Below, piece by piece: positions 24,494-37,200 of a stretch of 64,000 bases of DNA (the first letter of the stretch is position 1; each line of letters opens with the position of its first letter). Location: positions 1-64,000 of the forward strand of contig WTXG01000185.1 in the NCBI GenBank assembly GCA_022496185.1, written 5' to 3'. The DNA comes from Multifurca ochricompacta. Taxonomy: Eukaryota; Basidiomycota; Agaricomycetes; Russulales; Russulaceae. A model generated the notes under the pieces. The model made no database searches. It had not been told where the DNA came from and saw only the letters and a program-made list of their open reading frames with translations. Both the position numbers and the translations under genes were made by a program.

Positions 24494-24705
24494 TAGTGAT
24501 TGTCAAGGGTTTCCATACCTGTGTGGGTAAGTGCCACAGGTTTTGCTGGGTATGGGCACAGGTATACTGCTCCATACCTGTTAGAAACCTGTATCTGTGT
24601 GGCAGGTTTGATGGGTATAGGCACCCATTTGGGCCATTCCAGGCCATTAGAGCTGCCCTGACTGATGCAAAGCCTACCTTCCTAGATAAGAAGTTGTGCA
24701 TGCCT
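24494..24705 (+). mobile_element. Truncated family B hAT-like element
   Basis: It starts TAGTGATTGTCAAGGGTTTC, the same terminus as the 3' end of the element at 1184-2634 in reverse complement. It carries a decayed version of the ACCCGT-type region and of the CCTTCCTAGAT hairpin motif (near 24674). CpGs are mostly replaced by TpG/CpA. No second end is visible. Confidence 0.65.
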
Positions 24706-24819
24706 TACAGATATCACCTAATTGATAAGATCAAAAACATGCTCACAATTAATTACATACATAAATTAGATAATGAGCATATACAGTATTTGGCTTGATT
24801 GTATGACTCATCTGGGACC

Positions 24820-25140
24820 CTGACTTAGTCTAGACTCACCTTCATACATATATGAGACATCTGTAGCTAGCTTGTACACCTCAGATTCAACTTATTGAAT
24901 ACATCAGTGCTTTGTCTTCTGGACAGAACCCTAACATCTCAATAGAGCAATTCCCAATGCTTTTGGCATTGACTTAGAGACTATCCAGCTTACCTGCTCA
25001 CTGCTATCAGGAGATTAGCTCCCTGTTAGTGACTCTTCCCATCTCCTCTGTGTACCCATGAAATGGTGCATGACCTATTGATTGTGAAGCTACATGAGTT
25101 ACAATTACACACATCATGTTGACACCCCACACTGAGGCAT
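24820..25140 (-). repeat. Decayed D-family LTR fragment
   Basis: The reverse complement resembles 45300-45410 and the solo LTR at 51282-51862 (blocks around GAAGACAAACACTGATGTATT and ATATATGTAAG). It is strongly CpG-depleted and has no flanking duplication. Confidence 0.5.
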
Positions 25141-25273
25141 TACATGTTGTCTCAATATTGTGATTCCCAGTGTTGAAAGCAGTGACTTAGGAACCTCAAC
25201 TTACCCCACTCAACATCACCAGGAGATTAGCTCCTTGATTGTGGAAATGCAGCCTGATAAATCTGGTCAAAAC

Positions 25274-26162
25274 TGACAAAACACAGCTGTGAAAGGGTTT
25301 AGCTAGCTATGTAGATAGCTGATAGGTTCAGTTGTTGTGGTCAAAACTTATATATTAATTAGTATCTTTACCTATGTAGATAGTGGATAGGCTATTACTA
25401 AGTGTTAGCTAACTATAATAAAGATAAGATACTGATACTCACTTCAGTTGTTGTTAGTGATGTGCCTGGCCCAGCTCAAAGCTGGAAGCTGGGCCAAGCC
25501 AGGCTGTTGTGATGGCCCAGCAAGGGCTTTGGCCTGGCTCAGAGAAACTAAAAGCCAAAGCTGCTGGCTCAGGCCAGGGCTTTCAACAGCACATACAAGT
25601 GCAATAGCAATCATCAAAATCAGTAGAAATCTGATCACAAAGTGGTTGATTTGGGTCATGTGATCATGTTTATTGCAGCATTTCAAACTTTTTCTTTGAT
25701 ATAGCTTTGCAATACATAACACACTAAGTCAGATTTGGATTAGCTGAACTATAACTACTAGTTATATGTCATAAAATTTTCTCTGCCAAAAGCTGCAGCT
25801 TGGGCCAAGCCAGGCCAGGGCCAAGCTGTCTGTGGCAGCTTTGGCTTGGCCCAGACTTCAGGAAAGCCAGAGCTGCCTCAGGCCAAGCCAAAGCTGTGGC
25901 TTTTGGGCCAAGCCAGGCCAGAACATCACTAGTTGTTGTGGTCAAAACTGAAGTGAACATGTACAATATAACAACCTTTTATACTACATAAAAGTGTGAC
26001 AATCATAACAGTAAATAGTTCTATTTACTTGTGACAAGATTAGAAGGAATGTGTTGTGCATGCAATGTGGAATTGTATCTCAATCAGTTAATGGATGCAC
26101 TTTAGGTTATCTTATCATGATCATTAGATTGAGTCCACCCAGGAGTCCAGCTCATCTCAACA
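25274..26162 (-). mobile_element. Solo LTR of the Copia-1 family, split by a hAT-like element
   Basis: Read on the minus strand it starts TGTTGAGATGAGCTGGACTC and ends near CACAGCTGTGTTTTGTCA, matching the Copia-1 LTRs at 45425-45714 and 60092-60497. It has the long form including the ~116-bp segment missing from the Copia-1 5' LTR. It is CpG-depleted and broken by the family A element at 25455-25931. No clear 5-bp duplication remains (AAAAC versus GTCAC). Confidence 0.75.
25455..25931 (-). mobile_element. Complete family A hAT-like MITE
   Basis: 477 bp with ends TAGTGATGTGCC and GAACATCACTA, flanked by perfect 8-bp duplications GTTGTTGT (25447-25454 and 25932-25939). The sequence is an inverted copy of the outer element at 1174-3123 with its CpGs converted (GCCGCGGC there is GCCACAGC here). 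No coding capacity. Confidence 0.88.
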
Positions 26163-26564
26163 GTCACTTCAGTTTTGACCAACTAAACTGAAGTGAGTAT
26201 TACTTATCTTATCTCTTACCTTACTTAGTTGATGTGTTACATCACACAGTTATTGCTACTAAACTAGGTAAACATAATATTATAAGTTTTAACCAACTAA
26301 ACTGAATCATCACTACTAAACTAGGTAGTGCTTATCAAACTCACTGCTGCTCATTTCCACAGCACCCACTCCAAAAGCAAATGAGTGTCATTTCAAGTCA
26401 GTCTAAGAAGTCTGGAAATCAGATAAGAAAAGATCATCAACTCCAGTCACATGACTTGGAGTAAGAAGAGATTGAAACAGAACTCAAACACATGCAGATA
26501 GGAAAACCATCACAAACACATTACAAACCATTACATCAACAAAAAGCATCACAGTAACACCCAC
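26163..26564. other. Repeat fragments next to NLR-2
   Basis: Contains further Copia-1-LTR-like pieces (TTTTGACCAACTAAACTGAA appears in two variants). No gene is seen. Confidence 0.45.
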
Positions 26565-26646
26565 TTCCATGTAACAATTCTCATGAACTAAATGCTACTT
26601 ACAGAACTGGCAGTTACACATAATTACAGAAGTTATAGTCCCTGGA

Positions 26647-29600
26647 CTAAATACCCTGCCTCATTTTCCTAAAAAGAAGGTCCAAATTGGCTTTACTATA
26701 TTTCTCCCTCTCTGTGTCTTGCATTTGTTGAAATGCACTCATTGCCTCTTCAAACATGGCCTTGGCTTTTCCAAACTCATTACTCTCTGTGTATAGCCTC
26801 CCCAGCCCATCTAGAGCATACCCTAGACCTGAACCATTATTGGCAGCCCTACAAAGCTCAATGGCTTTTTGAAATGAGGCCTCTGCTTCATTTAGTTTAT
26901 GCTGCTCTAGGTATGTTTCCCCAAGGCTGCTATAACAAGCACCCTGGCCCAAAATATTATTTGCAAGTTTGTGAAGATCCAAGGCTGACTGAAGTGCAGA
27001 TATTGCTTCAGTAAATTTGTTCTGCCTTATATATATGTCTCCAAGTCTAGCATAATCATTTCCTTGACCAATTACATTGTTTACAGCTTTATCAATCTCC
27101 AGGGCCTGCTGATATGAGGCTTCTGCCTCATTAAACTTGCCCAACCGTACATATGTGTCTGCAAGCCCAGAAAATGCACTTGCTTGGTCAATGCTGCTAT
27201 TGGCAACTCTGGCAAAATGTGAAGCCTTGTGATATGATGCCTCTGCCTCAGTGTATTTTCCCAGGTGCAGATATATGCCCCCAAGTCCATAATGGCAATC
27301 TCCTTGGCCCAAATAGTCATTTTCTGCTTCACAGAACCTCAAAGCCCTCTGAAATGAAGCTTCAGCCTCATGATGTGCACCTTGGCTTAAGTGAATTGTT
27401 CCCAGATCCTTCAGAATTTGGGCAAGATAATCATTGCCCCCAGATGAGGAGCACAGCCTTTCAGCTTCTTGCAATTTCTCTTTTGCACTATTCAAGTCAT
27501 CTGCATACATATACAAAGAAGCCCATTTTTGAATGCATCTTATCAACAATGATGTGGACCCATGATTTTCTTGTAGAAATTGAACAGCCTTGCCTATCAA
27601 TTTGTCAGAGAGGTCTCCAATGTTTCTATGCAGCTCTGTAAATGAGAGAATAGCATAAATAAGTGTTTGATGATTTTCATAGTTTGATTCCAAGAGACCA
27701 AGGAGTATAGCCTTTGTGTTATTCACTTCTAATACCATTTCACCATACTGCTGAGGCTCTGCCTCCCATAAAATCATGGAAGCCAGTGTGAGATAATAGT
27801 CCTCCAAGGACACCTTGTACCTTGATGAGGTCAAGTCATGATAGTTACAAAAATGCCTGATTATTGGATGTGGATGGTATCTCTCTCCATTCAAGTTTAT
27901 CAGCCCACACTGCTGAAGCACTTGAAGACACATGACAATTTCTATATCACCAAGAATGCCATGAAATTTGTCTAATTGCTGCATATGCATCCCATCAGGA
28001 AGCATGCTAAGAACTCCAAGTAAATCCTTGGCCCTTGGGTTGGCCTTCATTCTTCCACTATCAATGGATAGCTGGATCGAGAACTCCAGATTTGAAAGCC
28101 TATGTGCCTGACCCCTTTGCACAACCCTTGTTTGCTTTGAACTCCACTCCCTCCACAATAATGTAGGTGGGGTCGTTTGTGAAAGATGTGCCAATAGATT
28201 AACAGCAAGAGGAACATAGTCCACAGCTTTCATAAGTTCTTCTGCATGATCATTATAAACATCTGCAATGTGCATCCAGATCTCTTTAGCAGCATGATGA
28301 CCCAGTGTCTGCAATGGCACCAATGGCGGTCTTGTCCACTGTGTCTCTGATGGCCGCTCTGTGCCCCGCATGGTGATCAGCACAGTGACACGGCGAATTT
28401 CTGTGACACTAGATAACAGCTCCTCAACAGAGTGTCTTGTGTCCTCGGCCTGATCCCAGGGCGATTCAAAGTTGTCAAAACAGATAATGCATTCCTTTGC
28501 TTCAAGTGAGGTATGGATCCGGGACCAGAGGGAATCTGAAGAACCCTTTAAGACACCAAGCACCTTTCCAAGTTCGATCAAGAGAGCCCCAGAGGATGAA
28601 ATGGACTCGCAGGCAACAAAGTACCTACAGGGGCCATAATATTCCCTCACACGATCATGAGTGAGGACGGCATTGGCAAGGGTGGTTTTTCCATATCCAC
28701 CAGGGCCAAGGATGGCGATGCGGGCGGGATGAGATCCGATGTTGGTGAAAATCATGTGGATGATCTGAGAAAGCTCAGCATCACGTCCAAAAAATATCTG
28801 GGGTGTGCGCGGCTTCGTTGGCATAGATCTGTATGACCAGTCAGCCCGCACATAGACGCGGTATGTCCAAGATGTACTTACGTGGTAGCCTCAGTCGGGG
28901 TAGGATGGGTAACCTATCGAAACGGTCCATCAAAGTGTGCATGAGATGTAACTATAAGTCACATACTGTGGTATTGCGCTCCATAACAATCTGGGCAAAC
29001 CTCGAATCTAAGGCCATCTTCGCCTATAAAACGAGAACACAGGTGAATGGTAAAGATAAATGAATGAATTTAATACCATGACTGACCTGGAAAGTTTGAA
29101 GCACATTCGACAACTTGGCATCATATTGCTTGACGGTCTGAAGCATGTCTGCACGTAGGATGACCCTCGTGACGCGTCCGGTCTGCGCACATTCCTTCAA
29201 CGCAGCTTCGATTCCATCTAGTTCACTTTCCCGCCAATCAGGTCATGAAAAAACACAAAGTAATGCAGAACATACGTGCGGATGGACAGTAATATAGTGC
29301 GCAGGCCAGCCGGGAGGTCTTCTTCCTTCAGGTTGTGGGTTTGGCAGGACTCTCCTACATTGACAACGATATTGGCCACACTGGTGAGCTTTTGCATGAC
29401 TGCCTCCCAATCACCCTTGAACTGTTTCACTTCCTGTTCACGGATTTATAAGGATTTAAGAGAGAAATATGAGGGAGGAATTAGGGACATACGCCTCGCA
29501 TCTGGAGTGTCAGTAGGAGGAGGCCTGCGATGGGGCCGATAAAAGGGACGTTGGTCGCGAGAGCACTCCCCTCCTTGAGAAGAGCGAGGGAAGTCTGTAT

Positions 29601-29799
29601 CGCAGTCGTGGCGACAACTGTGCGCCCGCCGATTGACCCCGATGGGACGGGAGCAGTATCGCCAATTACTGGTACCAAAAGTCAGTCAAAGAAAGAAGAG
29701 GGCTGGAGTTGTCTAAGACTCACGAACTGAGGACTTGTCCCTAGAAGATGCAAAGATCTTCCGGAAGGATTGTCTGAATGAAAATGATTTGGATTGCAT
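26647..29799 (-). CDS. NLR-2: helical N-domain, NB-ARC, TPR protein
   Basis: Model: complement(join(26647..28828,28882..28913,28967..29023,29087..29225,29276..29433,29493..29668,29724..29799)), 939 aa; each exon has the same length as in NLR-3. N-terminal domain residues ~1-210 include a hydrophobic NVPFIGPIAGLLLLTL segment. P-loop GPGGYGKTT is at ~254-262, Walker B IICFDNFES, ITMRG, VPLAVNLLAHL and HPIIRHF follow, then ~7 TPR units of 40 residues with LGQG motifs to the end. About five residues differ from NLR-3 in the first ~430 residues of the NB-ARC-containing exon, against about 19 in the next ~235. The last ~50 residues are clearly different. The open frame suggests it is functional. 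Role as a STAND-type receptor in non-self recognition is inferred from the family. Confidence 0.87.
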
Positions 29800-29884
29800 G
29801 TATTCTTGTAAGTAGATGCTGGTTGGTTGAGTCAAGCGAGATGAGCGGGAATTGGAGCGTCGTGACCACTGAGCTGCAATGTGG

Positions 29885-29890
29885 CACGTG
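29885..29890 (-). promoter_or_regulatory. Conserved CACGTG box upstream of NLR-2
   Basis: An E-box CACGTG lies 86 bp upstream of the NLR-2 ATG within a block shared with NLR-3 (41691-41696). Binding by a bHLH factor is possible; the conservation may simply reflect the duplication. Confidence 0.4.
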
Positions 29891-30110
29891 ACGTAGATTA
29901 GCTGGTAAGTTACACGCACTCATGATCGCTACCTAATTTTCAAATAGATGTTTACCTGGGACTGGGCACTTGTCCTAGCAACAATTCTTCTTACAAGGCG
30001 ATAAGTTTTGGACCGGTCCTTACTTACTGAAATATCCAGCGCAGCCCATGGTGTCTGAGTAGATTTGCCACGTAAAATATGACAATATCTCGGCCACCTG
30101 CCACCAGACG

Positions 30111-31335
30111 GCACCTAAGAGTTGGCTGTCGGAGGTAAATTTGCTCAACCTTGCATATTCTTCATCGGCTCGGCTTCCAGATGTCTTCGTTATGCACGTC
30201 CGAGCGCAGAATGCCGTTGTAGTTGTCCGCACGGTCATCGATTCCGTTCAATTTGAGATGTTCGAGGCCCCTCCCCCATCCAGCGTTGTGATGTTCACGC
30301 AAAGAAAACTCCTATGTTCATATCCCGGTCCAGCTATTCAAATCTCCCTGGAGGTCTTTGAGACTGAGTGTTTTTCTCGTCCAAATGGATGGTGATGTCC
30401 TGGATTCTTCTGCAATCTCACACAAGGCTGGCTACATCTTTCGCGAAGTCCGACAAACTGCCCATCCAAAGTGCATGGATCACATCACGAAACGAATAGG
30501 GGATGATGAAGTACTGTCTGTGGAATGACACCTGCCAACCCTGGCGCCGATCGCCATTACGGCTCGTCATCAGGGTGAGTCTCCAGACATTTTTGGGTCA
30601 CAGCTTCATGTACAAGCATTTTATGCTTTTTTACCACGCATATCCCCTCCAGAAATGCACTCTGAAGAGAGGATTTCAGAGCGAGTTGCTTTACGCGATG
30701 AGTCAAGATAGCTCATCGCCACGCAAAGATTGGTTCTGCCGTCTCGGAAGACGTCTACCAAGCTATTTATAGTGCTGCCAAGAGGACGAAAGGACTACTT
30801 CAGAAGCGATGGACTGCTTTTCGGAAGCACGTGTTACTTGCTCTGCCGTGGTGCCCTGAGGAGTTCAACTTCGTCGCTGATACAGCAATTACCCTCGATA
30901 ATTCTCGCCCGTACCTTATGAAGGCTTTTCTCCCGGCATCGCGAAACGTTTCGCAGAATATCTTCACCCCTTCCCATTAACAGCGCCTCGGTGATACATC
31001 GGACTTTGCCCTTTTCTCGGGAGGCAGGCTCACGCAGGCCATTGTGGCGGATCAGCGCACCGCTCTCGCTGACTTCGAGTGTCCGTGGAGAATTATCTGG
31101 ACTCTTGAGTCGCCTCTTCGAAAGACAAAGACAGCACTCCGGATTTTATTGCGTCCTGCATTGAGCAGTACTTAGCCGGCGCCAAGCAACATTACGAAGA
31201 CAATCTCGAGGATAACTCGATTATGATCCTAACTATCATGGATCTATGGAAGGCTCTGGATACTGTAACCGCGCAGCAATGTCCCCTATTGGAATCTTAT
31301 TCACCGGTTGTAGGTACCAAATGAAATTTCTGGAG
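30111..31335 (+). pseudogene. DUF6606-type gene remnant
   Basis: Diagnostic blocks occur in order but in different frames: FVMHVRAQNAVVVVR...FEMFEAPPP...LLCSYPGPAIQISLEVF (30141-30395), LWNDTCQPWRRSPLRLVIRVSLQ (~30510-30580), a KHFMLFYHAY segment, an ALPWCPEEFNFVADTAITLDNSRPYL segment (~30835-30920) and HYEDNLEDNSIMILTIMDLWKALD (~31190-31262). These match the N-terminal DUF6606 region of very large fungal proteins with DUF3638/DUF3645 domains, which have been linked to ubiquitin-type hydrolases. Stops and frameshifts separate the blocks and the remaining ~2000 residues are absent. It lies between the two NLR arms. Confidence 0.65.
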
Positions 31336-32412
31336 AATTGACCAGAGATGCAGCCTCAATCGTGTCACATCGGACTCAAAGGTTAACTCGCACTCCCACA
31401 CACTTTACGAGAGCGCGTAATTGGATCCCTAACAACAGGTCCATTCCTGAGCACAAAGCACAACATGTAGAAATTATTGGGATACACTTCTGGACCCTTT
31501 TAGGCAATAATACAGTGAATACAACCACTCGTTCACTTTGCGCATGGTGTAAAGCTGCGCGAAGTAAATACCGGTATTTTTAAAGATATTACAGGGGCCA
31601 ATTTACCCGGGGATGGCGCTAACCTCTCTTACGTGTTATTCTAGTTATTGTCCCGAGTCTCTCAGTAGTAAGTCATGTCACGTTGAACGGACGCGAAGGG
31701 CCTTATGTGTTTGGACACACAAGGGACTGCAGAGAAGGGAAATGACCTTTCTCTGCAGTCTTTATATACATGTAGGGTATGAATATTATAGATAGAGTAT
31801 CCGTAAGCGCCTGTGGAATGAATATCTTGGTGCAGGAGTGAATATGCAGATGAATACCTCCATGACTGTGGAGGTAGGTGGCACATTGGCACATAGGGTC
31901 AATTCACGATCAATTCACGAGCAGAACAAGTCAAGCCCCCATTTTCCACGAATTATACGTCATTAACTGCTACTAGTCAAAACAATAACGGCATTCAATC
32001 AAATCCCACATATCCCGCCTTATCACCAGCGTTAATGGTCATTCGCGTAATAGGATAAGATTTCACATTATCACAGAACGCCATATCTGACAAATGCATT
32101 CAAACCTTCCGCCATCTGGGCTGTGTTACCGGCAATGCTATCTCAACTGCATATCCCCCAAAAGTCAAGCCCGATGCTTTCCCTCAACACCTCAACACCT
32201 ACCTAGTGCCGGATGCCGGAGGTATATTTGATTTGATTATGATTTCCGGTAAATAACAATGATCCTACACTCGCCGCTCGCAATCTATAATACGCGGATG
32301 GGTGCATCGATAAATTGTAGATCCGATCCAAGAAAACTGTCTATGAAACCTATATTTAAACGAATCATGAAAATTGGCGTCATTCGTCTTCTTTTCCCTA
32401 CATCTGTTCCAA
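31336..32412. other. Intergenic region with a small hairpin
   Basis: No gene is seen. Arms GACTGCAGAGAA and TTCTCTGCAGTC (31725-31760) form a 12-bp perfect hairpin. The right part (32240-32412) is the likely promoter of the reductase gene. Confidence 0.5.
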
Positions 32413-33655
32413 ATGGTCGCTGTCTCCCCCCCGGCTAAAGTCCTCGTCACAGGCGCGAATGGTTATCTCGCCGTCTGGGTCGTCAAGAAATACCTGGAAG
32501 CTGGGTATGCCGTGCGTGGAACTGTCCGTTCCTTGACCAAAAGCGCCTTCCTCAAAGATCGATTTTCCCATTATGGTGACCGCTTCGAGCTTGTCGTGGT
32601 CGAGGACATCACCAAGGACGGTGCCTTTGACGAAGCCGTCAAGGGTGTTGATGCTATCGCACACACAGCCTCTCCATTTCACTTCAAGGCTACTGATCCT
32701 GATGGTCTGGTCTTTCTTTTTTTTTTATCTTCCGGAGTGTGGCTCTCGTTGACGTGCAATACGTGCAATATCTCACAGAGCTCATTGTCCCTGCCGTGCG
32801 TGGAACAACATCAATCCTGAACTCGATCTTGAAGCACGGAACTGCTGTGAAGCGTTTGGTTCTCACGTCGTCAATTGTCGCAGTCCTGGAGCAGACCACG
32901 ACGCCGCGAGTCTTCAATGAGACAAGTTGGAACAACTCCGCCGTGGAGGCGGTGAAAGCGAAAGGATCTGCCGTCGGGCCGGCGACGATATACTTCGCAT
33001 CAAAGACCCTCGCAGAAAAAGCCGCATGGGATTTTGTGGCCACTCATAAGTCTGAGATCTCGTGGGATCTCGTCGCCATCAACCCCCCGTATGTCTTCGG
33101 GGTACGTCTATACAAAGTATATCGCCCTTTATCGGTAACTGATTCTTCGCGCGGGCTTGTTTATAGCCCTCTCTCACCCCTGCGCTGACAGTTGACGACA
33201 TCAACACGTCTCAGCGTGATGTATACGACACACTCTCGGGTGCGAGGACCAGCGCACAATTGCGGAATCAGGGAAATTGGGTGCATGTGGCCGTCGCCGC
33301 GGAGGCACATGTGCGCGCGACGCATGTAGCAGCTGCGGGTGGTGAACGGATCATTGTCACATCTGGTCCCTTCTTCTATCAAGACCTCCGTGAGTTTTTG
33401 TTTCAGCCCCTTCATAGGTCCGTGTCATTAGGCGACTGACACTTTTCGCAAGTGGACGCTGCGGCTGAGCTTGGTATCCCGAATGTGCCACGTGGAGAGC
33501 CGGGATCGACGAAGGGCACACAGATACTCGTCAACGTCGAGGCGAATAAGGCAAAGGAACTGCTTGGACTGACTTCAGCAACACCTTTGAAGGATCTTGT
33601 TGAGGAATCAGTCAAGGACTTCAAAGAGCGTGGCTATCCTGGATTTACCGCGTAG
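32413..33655 (+). CDS. NAD(P)-dependent extended SDR ketoreductase (Gre2/DFR-like)
   Basis: Model: join(32413..32704,32779..33101,33167..33389,33453..33655), 346 aa, all GT-AG. An N-terminal dinucleotide-binding motif VLVTGANGYLA (residues ~11-21), a conserved DAIAHTASPF after the fourth strand, the Ser of LVLTSSI and a catalytic YFASK (YxxxK) are all present, followed by NPPYVFGPSL. This is the extended short-chain dehydrogenase group that reduces ketones or aldehydes, such as yeast Gre2 (methylglyoxal and isovaleraldehyde reduction) and dihydroflavonol reductases. The natural substrate cannot be told. It is cytosolic as no signal peptide is seen. The frame is intact and codon use is GC-rich. 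Confidence 0.85.
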
Positions 33656-34160
33656 AGTTCGGCAATGACGATGGACTCTTGAAATTCATACAGTATACGT
33701 CATCGTGTGCCACGTGCACTTGTTTACAAAAAAATTGAAAGCTTTTAGTGTTTTTTAATACATATATGCGTGGCCGTGTGTTGTACATCGTGTAAAGTTA
33801 GGATACAGTCCCCCCATCCCCATTCCCCCATCTGTGGTGGCCCGTTCTTCGTGTTATTGTCTCTGGTTCTCAAAGGTACTGATGAGGTGCTGAAAGATCG
33901 TGGGCGAAGCCACATTTTTGATGCACTGTTCGTCATCGTTCAATGACCCGGGTCACATTACAAAAGGGGCGAAAATGACAACGTGCGACGCACCTCGATT
34001 ATGGATTGGTAAGTATATTGCATGGTCAGAGCTGGCAGCACTGGTAACGTGTGAGGTTCAGCAGTGTTGTCCAGTGCAGCAAGCACCATCGGGTCGTCCC
34101 AGTTGAGGTCAAACTGGCCGTACTCGTCCTGGCTTTCTTCTTGATTTACGGACTGAGGTA

Positions 34161-34188
34161 TTATTTGTAGCTGCTGCTGCTGCTGTTG

Positions 34189-34228
<40 letters not shown>

Positions 34229-37200
34229 CGTCTTCCCTCTGCAAAGACAAAGAGTGATTCAGGTGCGTTTCAACGATACCTCGTAATAACGTTTGTATTG
34301 TCGGAATGGTGCAAAACGCTGCTTCAGAGAGAAGAGGGAAGAGACACCCTGTGATGCACCGTATCAGCAAAAATTGATGAAAGGGAGGCTCTGCACCCAA
34401 AAAAAAAAAACGGTTCTCCGTGCCTTTTTGTAGCACCTCTAGAGCCGTACTTCGATCTCTTCTCGCTGGGAAAGGGGCGGAAGCAGCGCGGGAGATGTCG
34501 TGAAGCCCTGATAGAAGAAGGTGTACGCATTGCACTAACTCCGTTCTCCGCCCCCTTCGCACGCTTTCGCTAGTGGAAGTTGAGGGCGCAGCAGCGGGCG
34601 ACAGTTGCCGAGGCATGGTGGTGGAACTCGGATACCAGCACCCGCGCCATCTCCGATGTCCATTCCAACGCCGGCCCAACGGGGAGCGTCATGTCCATCG
34701 CGGCAAGTGTCAGAAAGGTCGCGGCGCGAATGCACACGGATCGAGTGACAGAAGCGGATCGATTGAAATCGACGTAACGACGTGCGAGCGAGACCGGTAG
34801 TGTACGTTCTCGGCAGATGGCTGTATACGAATCGCGAAGACGAGAGCGCTAAAGCGATTATAGAGCATCGAGAGCTGTGAGTCGAAAGGTGAGCGGAGCG
34901 CGTTCCCGTTCCCATTCCCGTTTGCGTTTGCGTTTGCGGTTCAGTTGTTGCACGGACCCGACGGGAGTTACGAGCGAAAGAAGCTTCTTCATCCGACCGA
35001 GGTACTCGTCTTCGCGCGTGCGCGCCGACTCCTCCGACGGGCGCATTTGTTGAGCGGAAGCGTAGATGAGCTTGAGGAAGATGTGAATGCACTATCCGTG
35101 TCCGTACTCGCGTGCTCCAAAAGCAAGCGCGCGTCATTCTCCTGCACGAATGCGGCGAAACCCGCAAGCTCCCCACGCAAATCGGCAAACTTGCGACTCT
35201 TAAATATCTCCACCAGACGACGGAAGAGCGTCCCGACGCTTCGTCATCTAGCCGCCAATGCCAACGTTGGTGTAGGATGAAGCATCGGGAGACGATGAGA
35301 CGATGTAGGCGTCACGGCGGCGTAGGTTCCGCGTGGAGAGACGATCGTCGATTTGAGGGTCTGCGACGAGTCTGATGCGTTCAAGGGCGAGCAAAACAAG
35401 ATCCCATGACGTGCTCATGCGGGGTGTGGACATTGATACACCATGCACAGAGAACTGGGATAAGGCACATAGACCGAAGAGGGTACACCATATCTCCTCG
35501 CTGGCGTGAAGACCGCCCTGTGCAGACGATTCCGTGGCCTGTAAGCTCTGTTGCAGTATATCTGACATTGGAGGAAAATTATAATGTCCCGTTTTATCAC
35601 CATGGGTTGCACCAAGATGTACCAAACAAATCCACAGCTCGGCAACACAGGGATACAAGGGAAAGTCATCCAGGAGCTCGTCGTTGGCGGTGACAACGGG
35701 CGAGATTGCGGCCTGCACACCGATCTGTAATAGACGGGTCGTCAACCCAACCAGTCGGGCGTTGATTGCAGTAGCGAGATCCTCGTCACCGCCTGTTGAA
35801 CTCCAACACGCCCGGACAAGCAACTCTACCGCAAACCAGTACAAGGAAAGCATGCTCGAGCTTAAGGATTTGGCCCGCTCCCTAGGATCCCCTAACACAG
35901 TATCGATACGTGCAATTAATGACCCAGTATACTCCAGCGTCGCCGTCCGAATAAGATGAACGTCGTTGCCCACTGCAGGTGCAGATATCCACGAGACAAG
36001 CGAGCAAACGGCATGCATATTGGTATTCCAGTTCACGAATGCTTCATGCGACACAGTCAATGGTTCGTTCAGGACCTTGGCGAACGAATCGCACGCGTAA
36101 GGCAGGAAAACGGTATAATCAAGGGCGGTGGATGTCGACGATAGCATGTGTCCGTCAACTTCAAGTGAAGGAGGTGGGTGTGAAAGCGAAGTGCCAGATA
36201 CGACTGATAGAAGCTCGTAGAGCCACCCTCTACCGAGATAAGAGGTAGCGGCGAATACCTTACCTGATGAGAGAAAGGGGATATCAAAGTCGACAACAAC
36301 CCTGTGTCGCCTCTCCTCGTCCGGCGCAGGATCTGCAACCCCCTTTGGCGTTGACGAAGGCTCGACGTCTTGAGCGATAGGAAACTGCAATTCCTGCGGT
36401 TGTCGACGCCTGGCATTCCGTAACCCAGACAGAGGTCGTATTGGAGGAGGGACGCGGACGTGTGCGGCTTGCCAAGGGTTCAAGCGCTCTTTGAAAGGTA
36501 ACATCTTCCGTGTCAATGGTGACTGCGTTTCTCCTTTGCCATCCAGACAAAACCCGCCCGCCACCTGTTGTAAAGATAGAAAGGTCCGCGGGGCGTTTTG
36601 ACCCCTCGCGTTTCCGCCTGCTGTGAGCCTTGACGTTCCTCCGGTTCCCGGACTGTGGGTCTAACAGTGGTTTGAGATTAGAAGGGTTACAGTCACACGA
36701 GCTACAAGCATAGGAGTTTACCGTTAGACCGAATCCTTCCTGAGGTATGCATGGGTCGGCTCGCTTTCTCATGTCCCACGATTTTTCGTTTTCGTGACCC
36801 CTTTTTCTCTCACGAGGCAGGCGATGATTGAAAAAGTCTGTGATAACGGGAAATCTTGAGGGCTGCAAACGTAGTTTCTGGGAAGGCTTGAGTGGAGAAC
36901 GCTCTGGTTTAGGTGAAGAGGAAAGCGTGTGACTCGGGTTATCAACAAGCATGATGACCTCCCGCTCAGACAGAAAAACTACGCTATCATCTGAGTTTTC
37001 CTTGACTCGGATTCCGACGAGCTTTCCTCGACGTCTGTGCTATCGCTTGTCGTCCCGAGGAAGCTGATTTGGAGCGTCCAGAGGGTGACTTTGGTACGGG
37101 TATACGTGGAGAAGTGAGTGGGGGTAGGTCAGGGAGTTTCCGTAGAGCACGCTGGGGATTGACTAGTTAGCCCATACATATGCACCGCGAAGCCAAGATA

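Larger units (their letters stand above)
26565..29905 (-). repeat. Left arm of the NLR inverted duplication
   Basis: Read on the minus strand, this matches 41678-45016 on the plus strand from a conserved promoter block (TCACGTGCCAC) to the sequence ending CATGGAAG in the 3' flank. The arms are ~3.34 kb and lie ~11.8 kb apart. Introns are conserved as well as exons. Confidence 0.88.

Noticed and set aside
34535..35188. 217-codon minus-strand frame within the Mus7-like gene
   Set aside because: It is an alternative frame of the coding region; the conserved peptides are in the neighbouring frames.
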